From the NCBI GenBank assembly GCA_015680685.1, contig MNCI01021483.1, positions 210,041 through 274,040 of the forward strand: a stretch of 64,000 nucleotides of DNA, given 5' to 3'. Below the pieces are notes generated by a model. That model had not been told where the DNA came from. It made no database searches and was given only the letters and a program-made list of their open reading frames with translations. Below are positions 1 through 13,400 of this stretch, piece by piece (positions within the stretch are counted from its first letter, which is position 1; every line of letters starts with the position of its first letter). The stretch is from Gnetum montanum. Taxonomy: Eukaryota > Streptophyta > Gnetopsida > Gnetales > Gnetaceae. A program made the position numbers and the translations under genes.

Positions 1-479
1 ATATGGAACATTAGTTAACTTCTTTTCCTTAACGTTTTGCAATTAATTAACATTTTTTGTTCATTTCCATCATGACATCCTTTCGATCGATGCCATAGTT
101 GTCCCTTTTTACCTATCATTCCTATTCCTTTTCTCTCTCCATTCTAACGCTACTGGAGGTTTGCGATTAGTCATGGGGGTACGGGGTCTGATTTTTCGAT
201 TTTTATCCTAAGCCCCGGATTTTTTTGTTTTTCTTCCTAACCCCTATTCCTTCGGTAGTCATCATCTACACTTTCCCAGATCCAGATCAGCCATGCCACA
301 ACTTAGCCAATGAACCTAAACCGAAGCAAGGTATGCTTTACTTAATGATTGAATTACCCTTGCTAATATATGATGGTGTTGTGTGTGCAGATGGCAATCA
401 TACAACAACAGAATGGATCTGACTCAGACACTTGGAATGGAGTAGCGCTGAAGCAGCATGCAAGGCTATTTTAAGGGTA
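1..479. other. AT-rich sequence, no gene recognised
   Basis: Short ORFs here have no recognisable domain and no coding-like composition. The stretch precedes the degenerate repeat array that begins near 480. It may be the remainder of the old minus-strand element or its flank. No LTR boundary is visible. Confidence 0.5.
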
Positions 480-3404
480 CTCATAGTCTTCCAGCAAACC
501 CCCCACCCCACCCCTCAATTTTGATGCTAGGGGAGTTACTCCAACATGGAAGAATGGGGGGAATATGTTTTTAAGGTTGAAATGAGGTCAAAAAAATAAA
601 ATCTTGATGCTATGGGGTCCTTTCCTTCTTTGGTGTAGATCTTTGGCTTCTGGAGTGCCATCATGTCTCCAAAAGTTGAAAAGTAGCTTTACACCATTTT
701 TTACATTTTTGGGAAGTTAATCTAGTGTCAAAGAAGTAATAATCATAGATCTTGGCCAATTCAAGTCACAATTGACCATGCATGTTACCTCCCAGATTTG
801 CTAAGGACAAGGGCTATGGATGCATGTCAAAATTTAGCAGTTTTGGGCATCCTTGAGTGGCCTTTTGGCTTTCCAATTTTTTCCATGCTAGGGATGTTTA
901 GATCAGCATGGTAAATAAGGGGGAACCATGTTTTGGCCATATGGGATTATTTTTGTAAATTTTAAAGGTCCCAATTGCTACTGCTACAGTTTTAGAGTGC
1001 ATGAAAGATCATTTAATGCCATTCTGAGGTGTTTAGGAGTCCCAAAAACGTTTTCCTTTAGTCTTCATGCCAGGAATACCATACTTAGTGTGGATAAATG
1101 GATCCTTAGTTTGGAGGAATCATGAAAATCAGATCTAGGAAAAAATTAACCTCAATTGACTATGCATGTCAGCCTCTAATGCTATCAGTGTCGAGGACTA
1201 GGATTTGGTGTTAAGTTTTTGGCCATTTTGGATATTTCTTAAGTACTTTTTTTGAATTTCCCCCATTTTTCCATGATATAACTAGGATTATTAGTGTGTA
1301 AAATTGTTGAGGATCAATTTTTGACCTTTTGACATTAGTTTCTTAAAGTTTGAAAGCTCCAAATGATGTCAACAGGGTTTTAGAGAACATGCAAGTTCAA
1401 CTAATGTTGTTCTAAGGTAGTTTTGGATCCCAGATGGGTCTCCACATTAATTTACATGCTTAGAAACATGAAGGGGGTATTCCCAGTGTGGAGACACCAT
1501 AAAACATATATGTATCCCAGTTTTGACTTCAATCAACCATGCATGTCAGCCTCCAGGATTACTAGGGTCAAAGACTATGGTTTCAAGTAACTGGTTAGTT
1601 TATTGGTTTTCCAAGTACTTTTTGAGCTTCCCCCTATTTTTCCACAATGGAGATACTATGTCCAATGTGGAAAAATTGGGGAAATAATTTTTTTTCCTTT
1701 TGCATCATATTTGATCATGCATGTTGGTCCTTGAGGTTGCTACTGATTATGGTCAATGCTCGGTATCAAAATTTTACTATTTTGAAGATTGATGAGTGGT
1801 TTTTGGGATTTTCCCCCATTCCACTACCATTTTCCACATTAGGGCTTCCATGCTAGGTGTGAAAAATTAGGAGGAAATATTTTTGGCCCTTTTTTATTAC
1901 TTTCATTCATTCATGTAGTCTTCCAAGGCTACTAACATTGATTGCTAAAACCCGATGTTAAAATTTTATTGTTTCAAAGGTCATAAGGCATTTTTTAGGC
2001 TTATCCCCCTCCTCCATTTCCATGCTTATCATAGAAAATTGGAGGAAACCTTTTTTGATCATTTTTGGTCGATATAGCTATGCATGAGTGCTCACAGGGT
2101 TATTAGCATTGGCTATTAGTGTCTAAGGTCAAGATGTGGTCATTTTGGAGGTTGTGAGGGGATTTTGAGGCTTACCTAATTTTATTTCACACTCAAGGTA
2201 GAAGGCTTACTATGGAAGAGGCCCCCCTTAATAAAAAAAAGTAAAATCTAGGCTAAATCAATAGTTGATCAACATTGCATGTCAACCTCAAAGGTTGTTG
2301 ATGTTGATGATCAATGTTGGGTGTAAAGATTTGATAGTTTTGAGGCTTCTAAGTGCCTCATGAAATTTTACCCATTTCTTCCACACTAGGAATGGTGGCC
2401 CCAATGTGGATGAGATCAGTATGATAGTTTTATGCCATTTTTTACCACTTCTGAAACTCCCAAAGGGTTTTGGCAAGGTGTAGGGGTCATCAAGCATCTA
2501 GAAATGCTCACTAGCTCATCACTTTAGGTCATTTTTATCTTCCTCATATCTATCCACACTAAGGGTGAGATGATTAATGTGGAAGAAGCCTCCCCCAATG
2601 TGGAAAACATCAAATACTAGATTTTGACTAGTTTTGAGTAGGTCCAGTGGGATTTCGAGGCTACTACAGATGCTTGGAGGGGTTCCAGTCTTGTAGGGCC
2701 CACTTTTGGGTCAAACTAATGCTAGATGAGTGTTGGGAGATAAGAGTGACTGTTACCCTCATTCTTCTAACCTAGGCACTACTACCTCAACATGGATATC
2801 CATGGTGTTTATCCTTGATCATATTTTACCCACTTTTTGAAACTTGGGGTTGAAAAAGCTATGTTTGGATTACCAAAAATAGAAAACTATTTGTAATTCT
2901 AATGAATTTGTAAAATAACAGGCATATTTTCCATGTTGGCCATGGTATTCCCACCATGGATGCATGAGGTTAAGGTTTCCATAATGTTTTAAGTGTCAAA
3001 ATTGGTAAAAGTTTTAGCATTGATGTAATTTTTGGTCAAAAGAGAAGGCATAGGTTGGGTCCCATAATACAAAAATATAAAATTTTGAAAAGTGAAGTTG
3101 TTTCCCATCCAAAACCAATGTGAACTAGACTTTCCCTCATTTTACTTCAGTGAACTTCTTGTTATTGTGACTGAATTGGCAGTTGGAGTTTTGTTTTGTT
3201 TTTAGATGGGTTTGATACTTCAAATTTTGTAATTTTTAATCATAAATATAATTCTATAGTAATAGCACATTGGAGGAGTGCTTTGGTAAAGATTCTTGTG
3301 GCAACCACAATCAATTTCTAACATGGAAGCTCCCATCTCCCCTGCAGCCAATGTAGAACTCCTATCTTCTCTTAATCCCCATCATCCTCAACATTGAGCC
3401 TACC
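480..3404 (+). repeat. Degenerate tandem repeat array upstream of antisense-gene copy A
   Basis: A unit of roughly 190-380 bp recurs many times. Recognisable landmarks are a C-rich tract (TTCCCCCATTTTTCCA-like), a pair TCCA(C/T)(A/G)CTAGG ... CCTAG(T/C)(A/G)TGGA, and a segment like GACTATGCATGTCAGCC (near 780, 1,162, 1,540, 1,716, 2,082 and 2,273). The paired motifs form imperfect stems with loops of about 20-35 bases. The array ends just before the presumed first exon of copy A, so it occupies the promoter/5' UTR position of that gene. No protein-coding potential is seen. Confidence 0.65.
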
Positions 3405-6400
3405 ATGACACCCAAGCAATGAGTGGGAAATAGTAAACATTCAATGATACAAAGGATGGATGAACATGCTCATGAGTTAGAAGAAGTTCCTAGGCCTGTC
3501 TAAGGTAGGCAATTCTAACTATTTTTGCCTTTGTTTCTTATGGTTTTTCTAGTTTTTTTCTTCCTATGTGTTAGTTTTTTTTAGATCTACTTTAGTAGAG
3601 GGTTTAAGATAGAATTTTGATAAAATCCCATGTCCTATTTTGGCTACTCCCATGTAGATCTATAGTTGTTTCATCGCTTTAGCTTTTGTAGATTTGATTT
3701 TAAAAATAGGACTTCATGTTTCATGCTTTTTTCCAAACAATTTGGGCTATGGCCATCATTTTTATATCTAGGCCTTAATATTCATTAAAATTCAGTTTTA
3801 ACAAAATCCTACCCCATTATTTTGGTTTAAATTTTAATTGGTTTTAATGGTTTTGGCTACTTTGACTATTTTAATGGCTATATGAAATTTATATTTTGAG
3901 ATTTTTGAAATTTGACTGTGAAAAAGAAAATAATGTTGTGCATATTTTCTTGGTAGAACAGCTACATATTTGCAAATTTAAAGGTTATGTATTTTTATGC
4001 CTTTGTTTAAGGTTTTTTATGGTTATTTTCTTATTTAATTTGACTTTGAAATGAAGAAGGTATGGCTCTATTCCTAATGGTGTACAATTAGGTTGTTTGT
4101 GCCACTTTTGCAATTTTATATAATTTTGTGAATTTTTTCTGAGGAAATGATAAAGGTTTTGCATTTTTCTTATTGTTGGCTACATATTCTTTGGCTTCAG
4201 CTCTCCAATGGAGTTGGAATCACTCTAATTGGACTTAAAAAAAAATTTCTATGAATTTTTTACTAAGCATGTGTAGTAAGGATGTTGTTGCCATTTTTAG
4301 ATTATTTTCCAAATTGACAAATTTTCCTTGCATAAACATCAAATGTTCTAGATCTTTTCTAAGCATGGGTGCATAAGGATTAATTTAAGTTTTCGCATGG
4401 TGGTGGAATCACTTCTTTTGGAGCTCAAACAAAAATTTTTTATGAATTTTTTAGCTATTGCTGTATGAATCAAGGTAAAAAAAATTCATAATTGTAGTAC
4501 ATAGAAGTCGTTGATATGCAAAAATAATGTTTAATTCTATTTTCTAAGAAAATTAAAAGCTTTTTCTATTTTAAATAAGCTTTTATTATGGTTACATAGC
4601 TTTTTCTAAGTTTATTATGCTTTTCCTAAATTTGTGAATAACTTAGATTATTTTTCTAAATATATGCATGCTTTGCATAATTTAGATGTTTCTTCTACGC
4701 TTATGCTCGCTTTTTTCAAATTAGGTATAATCTAGATGATTTTTCTAAATTCATGCATAATTTAGACTAAGACATTGTTTTGGGCTATGAAATTTTGGCT
4801 ATGAAGGCTATAAAATATGGTAATAACACTTTTATGGAACTTCTTAAGCCAATTAGATAAACATCTAAGAGCTTTCTACATAGGTTAATTTCACCTTTCA
4901 CTCAAGATGTCTTTCCTAAATTTGTTAAGAAATTCCAACTCGACCTGATGTAAGTTTATGCAAGGTTGTAATAATGTTTTTTTTATAGAATTACTTAGAC
5001 TGATTTAGAAAAACATCTTAGAGCCTTTTACAGAGGCTAATTTCACATTCAACTAGATTTTTGTATAAATTTGCTAACTAACTCTAATAGGTTATAATGC
5101 TTTTACTTTGAAAGGTTGTGATAATCCTTTTTTTGTGGAATTTCTTAAGCTAATTTAGATAAACATCTTAGAGCTTTTTACAGAAGCTAATTTCACCTTT
5201 GGCTAGGATGTTTCCCTAACCTCTTAGAAACTCTAATTGGTCATAATGTTTTTGTTTTGTTTCATGTAGGGCCTTCTTAAGGCCTTTCCTCATCATAGTG
5301 GATCTAGTTGGTATTTTTTGCTACATTGGTCATCCCAAGACCAATACTCCACCACATGACATGCATTTAGGAAAACTCTCATTGTGGTTCCAATCTATGG
5401 TGAGGGACTTCCTTGCCTACCTCCTTAGGAACTTTAGTGTGATGCTGTGGTCATACTGGTCCATGGATGTAGTTGGGGTTATTGTGGAGACCTTGTTGCC
5501 TCAAGCACTTGGCCTAATTACTAGGTACATTATTGATAGGCTACTTCCTACATGTAGATTAGTAGATATCATGAGCCCACATTACATTATAGAGATTTGA
5601 ATGATGATAGAGTATAGTCAGTATAATACTGATAATAATTTGATGGTGATGCATAAAGCCCACACATTATTCCATAATCCACTAGGCATTGTGTATCATC
5701 TATAGGGGTAGACATGGTTATTGTAATATTTTTATGGTTTTAACTTGATTTTCTTACATAACTTCATTGACTTTACAACTTCTTGTAGGTACAAGCTCAA
5801 CAATCAAGGCTTGACTCTCAATGATCAAATCCTAGAAGTGGCTCAAACTACTTTGGACAAATTCACTAAGAGTTCTCAAATTAGAACTACTATGTATTAA
5901 CAGTTAAGAGGGGACTTTGATAAATACACCACTAGGTTTAACCTCATATACAAAAAGTGCAAAGATGATGGTACAATGCATAGTTGGTGGGTAGATGTCG
6001 ATAGCACAAGCTAGACCCTTGTAGTTGGAACCTTCACATCTCAAATGAAATGTAAGGGTGAAAATATAGCTTCTAGTGTTTTATGTCTCTAAGTGTTTCA
6101 TTGTTATTCTTGGTTTTTGAAACTACTCGTATTTATGCTAACCTTTGGTTATTGCTTCCTAGGACTTTCCATCTCAGCTGATATCACTATACCACTTCCA
6201 TGTTCACATCATGAGGATGCCCTCATCTTGAAGTTTGGTGATGTACAAATAGCATAGGAGTGGCTAAAGGGGCAGGAACCTAACATCCAACATCCATTTT
6301 TGCTTGATGTATTCATGGCACCTATCTCTTCCATTCTTGCTACAGAGACGTTCTATGTCATTGACTTCTTCAATGAGAAGGTTGGTCATTTTAGTACCAT

Positions 6401-7640
6401 CACCTGAGGTGTTAAGGTGTACATGGATGTAGGTGATGACCTCTTTCATGACTTGTTTGGTGTCCCTACTAATGGGGCAAAGGTCCCTAATAGGATGATA
6501 ATGGAATCTAGCCATCATAAAGAAGTTCTAGAGTGGCTTGGTGCCAACACCAGCTACTCTAAAATTTTGATGGATAGCTCCACGAACCCTAATGAAAAGG
6601 AATCATATTCTTTGTTTAGGTCTCATGCATTCCCCAAACTACTATCATAAAAAAAGGTAATCAGTCTAGCACAGGGGTGGACCTTTAAGAAAGTATTGAT
6701 GTAGGGTAACAAATTTGATTAAGCTACTACGTTGGCTACTAGGCTTTGAAAGGAGATCCTTAGACTTTGTGTTAACACCTCTACAATAATCCATATGCAC
6801 TTTGCATTTTTTGCAACTTATCAAAAAAGTTTTGTGAAGTTTCTAATGGTGTATAGGAATGGGTGATGGATTTGCCAAAATCCAAGCTAACTTTATAGGC
6901 CTTAGATAAAGCACATTTATTCAACAGTGTAAGTCCAGAATCCACTAGAGGAAATGGATGAAATATTATACATCATCACTAGGAACCTTGATGTTAGGTA
7001 GTATGAGTCTCCTAATAGTACTAATGATGATCAGCCCCTCTCATTTCCTAGAAGTGTCCAAGATGTCAAATGATGATGTACGGAGGTCGAAGGAGCAGCT
7101 AGAGAGAAACTCAAGAGGCCTATGAAGGAGGCATCCTGACATTAGATTAGCCTACCCTGAAGAAGATTAAGTTTAAGCTTAAGCCATCATAATAGGCAGT
7201 TGTAGGTATTCTTTGTTTAAATTTGGCTATTTCATGTTTTAAAATTTGTGACTACTTTATGGCTTTATGTGTTAACTATTTTTCTATGTGCTATTCTTGT
7301 AGATAAGCATCAAGTTATAGTATCCTAAGCTACTATAGAGGCATAACAAAGGCATGCAGATTAGGTAGCACAAAAGAAAATTATGGTTGAAGGACTTGCC
7401 AATGTAGGTATAGATGATTTAGATGCCTTTTTTGGTGAGGTGATACCATGTGCCTCTTCCATCATCATCCTAGAGGAGGAGGAGGAGGAGGAGCTAGGTA
7501 TCCTTATGCCTCACTATTTTTGTTATATCTTATTGGTTGTATTTGGTTGTCATTATAAATTTTTGATGATTTCTATGCTTGCAATAGTTTCTAAGCCACC
7601 AACACAAGCTCCTATCTTTAAGCTTCTAGGCTTTTCTAGC
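3405..7640 (+). pseudogene. Opposite-strand accessory gene of the retrotransposon, copy A (truncated)
   Basis: Exons recognised by protein similarity to the young copy: 1 (3,405-3,504), 2 (5,270-5,707), 3 (5,789-6,051), 4 (6,163-7,205), 5 (7,303-7,497), and the start of 6 (7,588-7,640), where the tandem duplication cuts it off. Introns have GT/AG ends (for example AG|GTAGGC after exon 1, CTTGTAG before exon 5). Intron 1 is about 1.77 kb of AT-rich sequence. Exon 2 contains a hydrophobic strand followed by DLVG, then RDFLAYLLRNFSVMLWS, the pattern of FCP1/NIF-like HAD domains. Exon 4 carries LFGVPTNG and LFRSHAFPK blocks shared with the young copy. Exon 5 ends in a run of glutamates. Many in-frame stops mean it is dead. 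The protein function is unknown. Confidence 0.75.
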
Positions 7641-10459
7641 ATAGATCTTCGGCTTCTAAGAGTGTCATCTTGCCACAAAAAGTAGAAAGGTAGCCTTCCC
7701 TTTCTATTTTCTTGCTACCCAACATGGTGTGGGTCCTCTCTAGAATCAATTAAGTAAAAATCCTAGATCTTGGCAAATTCAAGTCATAATCAACTATTCA
7801 TATCACGGCCTAAATTCACTAGGGTTAAAAACTAGCATTTTAGGTCAAATGTTGGTAGTTTTAAGTATTCCTAAGTGTTTTTTGGACTCCCCCCCTTTTT
7901 GCCACAGTTGGGATGGTATGTTTACCATGTAACACTAAGGGGAATAGTTTCTTGATCATTTGGAGTCACTTTTAGAGGGTTTGGAGGCTCTAGAAAATGT
8001 AAAACTAGTCTTTCGACTCATGTAAGGCTATAGGTTGTTTGCTTGAGGCATCTAAAGGCCATTTTCAAGTTTTCCCAAAGTTTTCTCCTTTCTTCCATGT
8101 TGGCCAACATGGAAGAGAGAGATCTCAATGTGGAGGAACTAGGAGACCCTATTTTTTTGATAATTTTTATCAATTCATGTTGTGCATTAGGGTCACTAAG
8201 GTTGCTACCATAAATTATTAATGCTTCGTGTTAAAATATGGTCATTTCAAGGGCTATTAAGTGGTTTCTAGTGTTTTCCCCTTTTTTTCACATTGGGGTT
8301 TCCATACTCAACATGAAAAATTATGGGGGAAAGGTTTTTAGCTATTCATAGTAAACTTTGATAGGTCTAAAGGTCTTAGGATGTGCATATAGGGTTTCAG
8401 GACACACACAAGGCTTTTCAGCTACTGTTTAGTGTATCAAAATGCTATTTTAGAGTTTCCCAAAGCTCCCTCCTTTCTTTCATGCTAGTCAATGTGGAAT
8501 AGGTATCTCCTAGCATGAAGGAACTAGGGGGCCTTACTTTTTCTTAATTTTTACTAGTTTTATCCATGAATGTGTGTCCACAAGGTTGCCGGTGTTGACT
8601 ATTGATGCCTATGGTTGAAATCTACTCACTTTGAAGGCTGTGAGAGGGTCTTTTAGCTTCCCCCACTTCCTCCATGCTAGAGCTAGGATGCTTGGCATGG
8701 ATGGGATCATCCTTAGTATGGAGAATCCGAAGGGGGGAATTTTTGATCATTTTAGACGACTTCCAAAAGTCTAATGGCTTCTAAAAGGTTTGGGTTGTTT
8801 CCAAGAGTCAAGCTATATACAAACTTTAATACTTTTGGCTTCCCCCTTTCATCCATGCTAAGATTGGTATGCTCAACATCAATGAGGTTCTCCTTAGCAT
8901 GGAAGAACCTTAGAGGATTGATTTATGTTTATTGTTGACATTTTATTGGCTTCTAGAGAGGTTTTGAAGCTTCTAGTATTAGTCCAAGATAATCTAATGT
9001 TGTTTTCTTACATCTAGGATTTGACACTAACCAAGTTTCCACATTGGAAAGCATAGAAGAGGTCTCCTCCATCTTAGAAGAACCAAGAAATTTAGATCTA
9101 GACCAATTCAACACCCAATTATCCATGCATGTTAGCCTCTAGGATTGCTAGTGTTGACAATCAATGGTTGGTGACAATATTTGTCAATCTGGAGGCTCCT
9201 AGGTGCCTCATGCAATATCCCCCTACTCCTTCTTCCATGATAGGCATGATATCCCTAGTGTGGACGAAAGGGGGATGGTGGTTTTGTGCCATTTTGATTA
9301 TCCTTAGAGATCTTTTGAAACCCCGTATGGTTCAAGTAGGGTCTAGCGATCACCAGAGTAGGTTATTTTATTTATTTTAGGTCATAAATTGGGATTTCTT
9401 ACATAATTATTTGATTTCCAAATTGGCTCCATTCTAGGTAGCATAGAAGGAGGATTCCCAATGTGGAACAAGCTATGGGATAAGAATCGACTTGTTGCAA
9501 GGTTAATCTAGGCTATTAGAGGTTGTGAGGGAGTATTGAGCTTTGAGAAATAGCTATTAGGTAGTCAATTTGAGTAATTTTAATCTTTTCCCATCCATCG
9601 ACACTAAGGCTAGGATTCCCAACATGGATGAAGCCTCCTCTAGTGTGGAGACACCAAATCCCAAGCTTTCAAGCACTTTCAACTAGGTTTGGTGAGCTTC
9701 TAATGTTACTAGGGATGCTTGGAGGGGTTCTAGGCCATGTGGGGCCTACTTTGGGATCAAACATGGGCTAGATGGGTGTTGGGGGGTAAGAATGGATGTT
9801 AACCCCTCTTGTTCAATGCTAGGTATTGTTGCTCTGACATGGAAACCCAAGTTGTCTAGTTTCTTCATGTCTAACCTTCTTTTGGAAGCTCAAAGTTGGA
9901 AAAGGTAGGTTTTAGTTGGTAAAAATGGGTACAAGGTTATGTTTTAGTCATTTTGGATAGTGAGAGGCATGTGTCCACACTAGGCATGGAATCCCTAGCA
10001 TGAATGCATGGGAGTTAAGGTTGAAATATTATTGTAAGTATCGAAAATGGCTAAAACTCAACATTGATGTAGTTTTTAGGCAAGAGTGAGGACCTATAGT
10101 GGGGTTTACTTTCCAAGATTTTTAAAATTTGAAAAGTAAAGCTATTTCCTATAAATATCATTGTGGAAGATACTTTCCCCCATTTTTACTTTAATACATT
10201 TGGAGTTATGGTGCACTAAAAGGGAAACTGGGAGTTGGATGGAAGCATTTAGTTTTCTTCTAAGTTTTTAATGACAAATTTCATAATTTTCAATGAAAAT
10301 TACCATTCTACACAAATAGTGCATTGGTGGAGAGCTCAAGTAGAGATATTTGTAGTAGATTCAACTCATCCTTAGCATGGAGGTATTAGATCATCCCTAC
10401 AGCCAATTTTGGACACTCAATCTTCCTAGGTTTTAATGATACCCAGCATTGATGTAGCT
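7641..10459 (+). repeat. Degenerate tandem repeat array upstream of antisense-gene copy B
   Basis: Same repeat family as 480-3,404. It contains a perfect 26-bp palindrome at 8,091-8,116 centred on GTTGGCCAAC, an 11-bp inverted pair TCCATGCTAAG (8,852-8,862) / CTTAGCATGGA (8,893-8,903), and a 10-bp pair TTCATGCTAG (8,479-8,488) / CTAGCATGAA (8,510-8,519). Like the first array it ends just before exon 1 of the plus-strand gene. No coding sequence is recognised. Confidence 0.65.
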
Positions 10460-13400
10460 ATGGCACCAAAGTAGTATGGAGGAAAGAGCAGAAATCCTAG
10501 GATTCAAAACTTAGATGAAGATGCAAGGAACTTGGCAATGCTTCGAAGACCCATCTTCATTTAGGCTCCATTTTTTGCTACTCCAAGATAGGTAATTCTA
10601 CCCAATTTTACTTTTTTTCTACCCATTTTTCTTGCCACGTGTGGGGCCATTTTCTTTAGATCTACAGTGGTACATGGGGTAGAATGAAATTTTGATGAAA
10701 TCCCCCTTCTTATTTTGACCATTTCTATGTAGATATATGGTCTTTTTGTTGCTTAGGCATTGGTAGATTTTATTTTTAAAATTAGGCTTGTTGTTTTCAT
10801 GCTTTTTTCCAAAATTTGGGTATAGGGCCATTTTTCTTAAATCTAGGCCAAACAATTCATCAAAATTAAATTTTGAAAAAAATCCTACCCCATTATTTTG
10901 ATGTGTTTTAAAATAGGTATCAATTATTTTTTCTATTTTGGCTATTTTTCATGGCTATGTTAAGTTGGGTTTTAACTTTTTGGTGATTTTTGCATGAAAA
11001 ACAGAAAGCAATGTTGTCTATTTGTTATTATGAAAATAGCTATATATTTTTTTTAGATTTGATGTTATCAATTTATATCCATATATTTAATATTTTTTAT
11101 GGATGTTTTTTTCATTCAATTTATATTAATAATGATGAAGTTATAGTTGTTTTCCTAAGGTCATGTAGTTACGTTTTTTATGCTATTTTTTAGAATTTCA
11201 TGTAGATTCACAAATTTTTCCTAAGAAGTAGGCAAGGGTTTTGGCTATTTTTTTGGCTATAGGTAAGTGGGTTTTGGCTTAAAATTTCCAAAGGAGGTGG
11301 AATCACTCTTTTTGGATTAGAAACAAAATTGTAATGAATTTTTCATTAAACTTATGTCCAAAAGGGGTTTGTGCCATTTTCAGATTTTTATCCAAAAATG
11401 ATGAATTTTTTTAATAAATGGAAATATTTTTTATTTTTTTTTAAGTGTGGATGCATAGTTCTTGATTCAAGATTTCAAGTAGTAGTGGAATCACTCTATT
11501 TAGAGCTCAAACAAAGTTTTGGTGAATTTTCTCCCGACCTTGTGCGAAAAAGGCTTAGTGATGACAGCTACGATTTTTGCTAATTTTGGTTATGTTTTAT
11601 GTAAATATGGATATGTGTATTTTTTTTGTAATGGTCATGGATAGAAAGCTTTTGATTTCAAGATTCCTTCAATGGTAGAATCATTGAAATCAGAGCTTGG
11701 ATGAATTTTTCATAAATTTCTGGTTATGGTTGTATCATGGTTGTAGCACTTGATCCCTTTGGGGATGGATGTAGTTGACATGCTTAGAGATTACTCTTGT
11801 CAGATTCCATGCCCTTGGGGATTGATAAATATGTAAAATTTTTATATTTTAAATTTAGTTTAAAGAAAAGTAAAGGCTTTTACTATATTTAGTAGGCTCT
11901 TTACCATGGCTAGATTTTTATCTAAGTTTCAATGCATTTTTCTATGTTTCTACATGGTTTAGACTAATGCTTAATTTTGGTTATGAAGTTTTGGTTGTAA
12001 TATTTTGTTTATGAATTAAAATGCGATGAAAGGTTGTAATAATGCTTTTTTGTGGAATTTCTTAAGCACATGTGATCAAATACATTAGAGCCTTTTACAG
12101 AAGTTGTTAAGAAATTCTAATTAATCATAACGTTTTTGCTTTGCCATGTAGGGTCTTCCCAAAGCCCATACTCATCATTGTGGAGTTAGTGGGCATCATA
12201 TGCTACATTGGCCAACCCAAAGCTAACATCCCACATTCTAAAATGCCCTTGGTGAAGCTAATGTTGTGGTTTCAGCATGGAGCAAGGAAATTCCTTACCT
12301 ACATCTTGTAGAATTTTCATGTGATGTTGTGGTCACACTTATCTACAAATGTGGCTAGGGCCACAATGAAGTCACCTTTTCCTAGATCATCTACCCTGAT
12401 TGCTAGGTTCATTGCTAACACTCCACCTCCTAAGATAGTAGGGGGATTTGCAGACATGATTAGCCCATACTACCTTATAAAGATTTAGATGATGCCAGAG
12501 TATAGCTAGTATAATGCTGACAATACTCTAATGGTAGTACATAGAGCCAACACATTGTTCCAGAACTTGCTTAGCACTATGTACTATCTATAGGGGTAAG
12601 CATGGTTATTTAGTGTTTTTTGGCTTTGTTGGCTAAACTATCTTTCCTAACTTTATTGGTTTTATGAACTTCTTCTACATACCAAGTTAATGATCAAGGC
12701 TTGATCATTATCAATCAAACCTTGGCAGTGGCTAAAACTACCCTTGATGAAATCACCAAAGACCCTCATATTAGAACTATTGTGTACCAATAGTTAAGAA
12801 GGGACTTTGATGCATACACCAGTCAATTTTAACCTTTTCTACAAGAAGTGTGTGGATGAGCAAATGATACATAACTAGTGGGTGGGCTCCAAGAGCTCCT
12901 TTGATCAAACCTTGGCAACTAGTATCTCTACTCAAATCACAGTAAGGAAGAAGAAGAAATGTAAATATAAAGGTTATAGCTTCTAATGTTTTATGTTTAT
13001 TAAAACTCTAAGTGTCATATTACTTTAACTAGTTGTTAAACATGCTTATGTTGATGTTAAATGTTGGTTATTACCTTGTAGGACCTTTCACCTCCACTAA
13101 TGTCACCTTACAACTTGTAAAAAATCATTATGATACCATCATCCTAAAGTTTGGTGAGGTGATACTAGCACAAGAGTGGTTGAGGGGATAGGCACCTAGG
13201 TATATTTATGCAAAGATTTAGCACACAGGTTTGCTTAATTTCTTTATGGCACATATCCCTTCCATTCTTGATGTGGAGATGCTCAACATCATTGACATCT
13301 TCAATGAGGAGGGTGATCATTTTAACACCATCATTCAAGGCATGAAGATTAACATGGATATTGATAAGGGCCTCTTTTGCAACTTGTTTGGTATTTCCAC

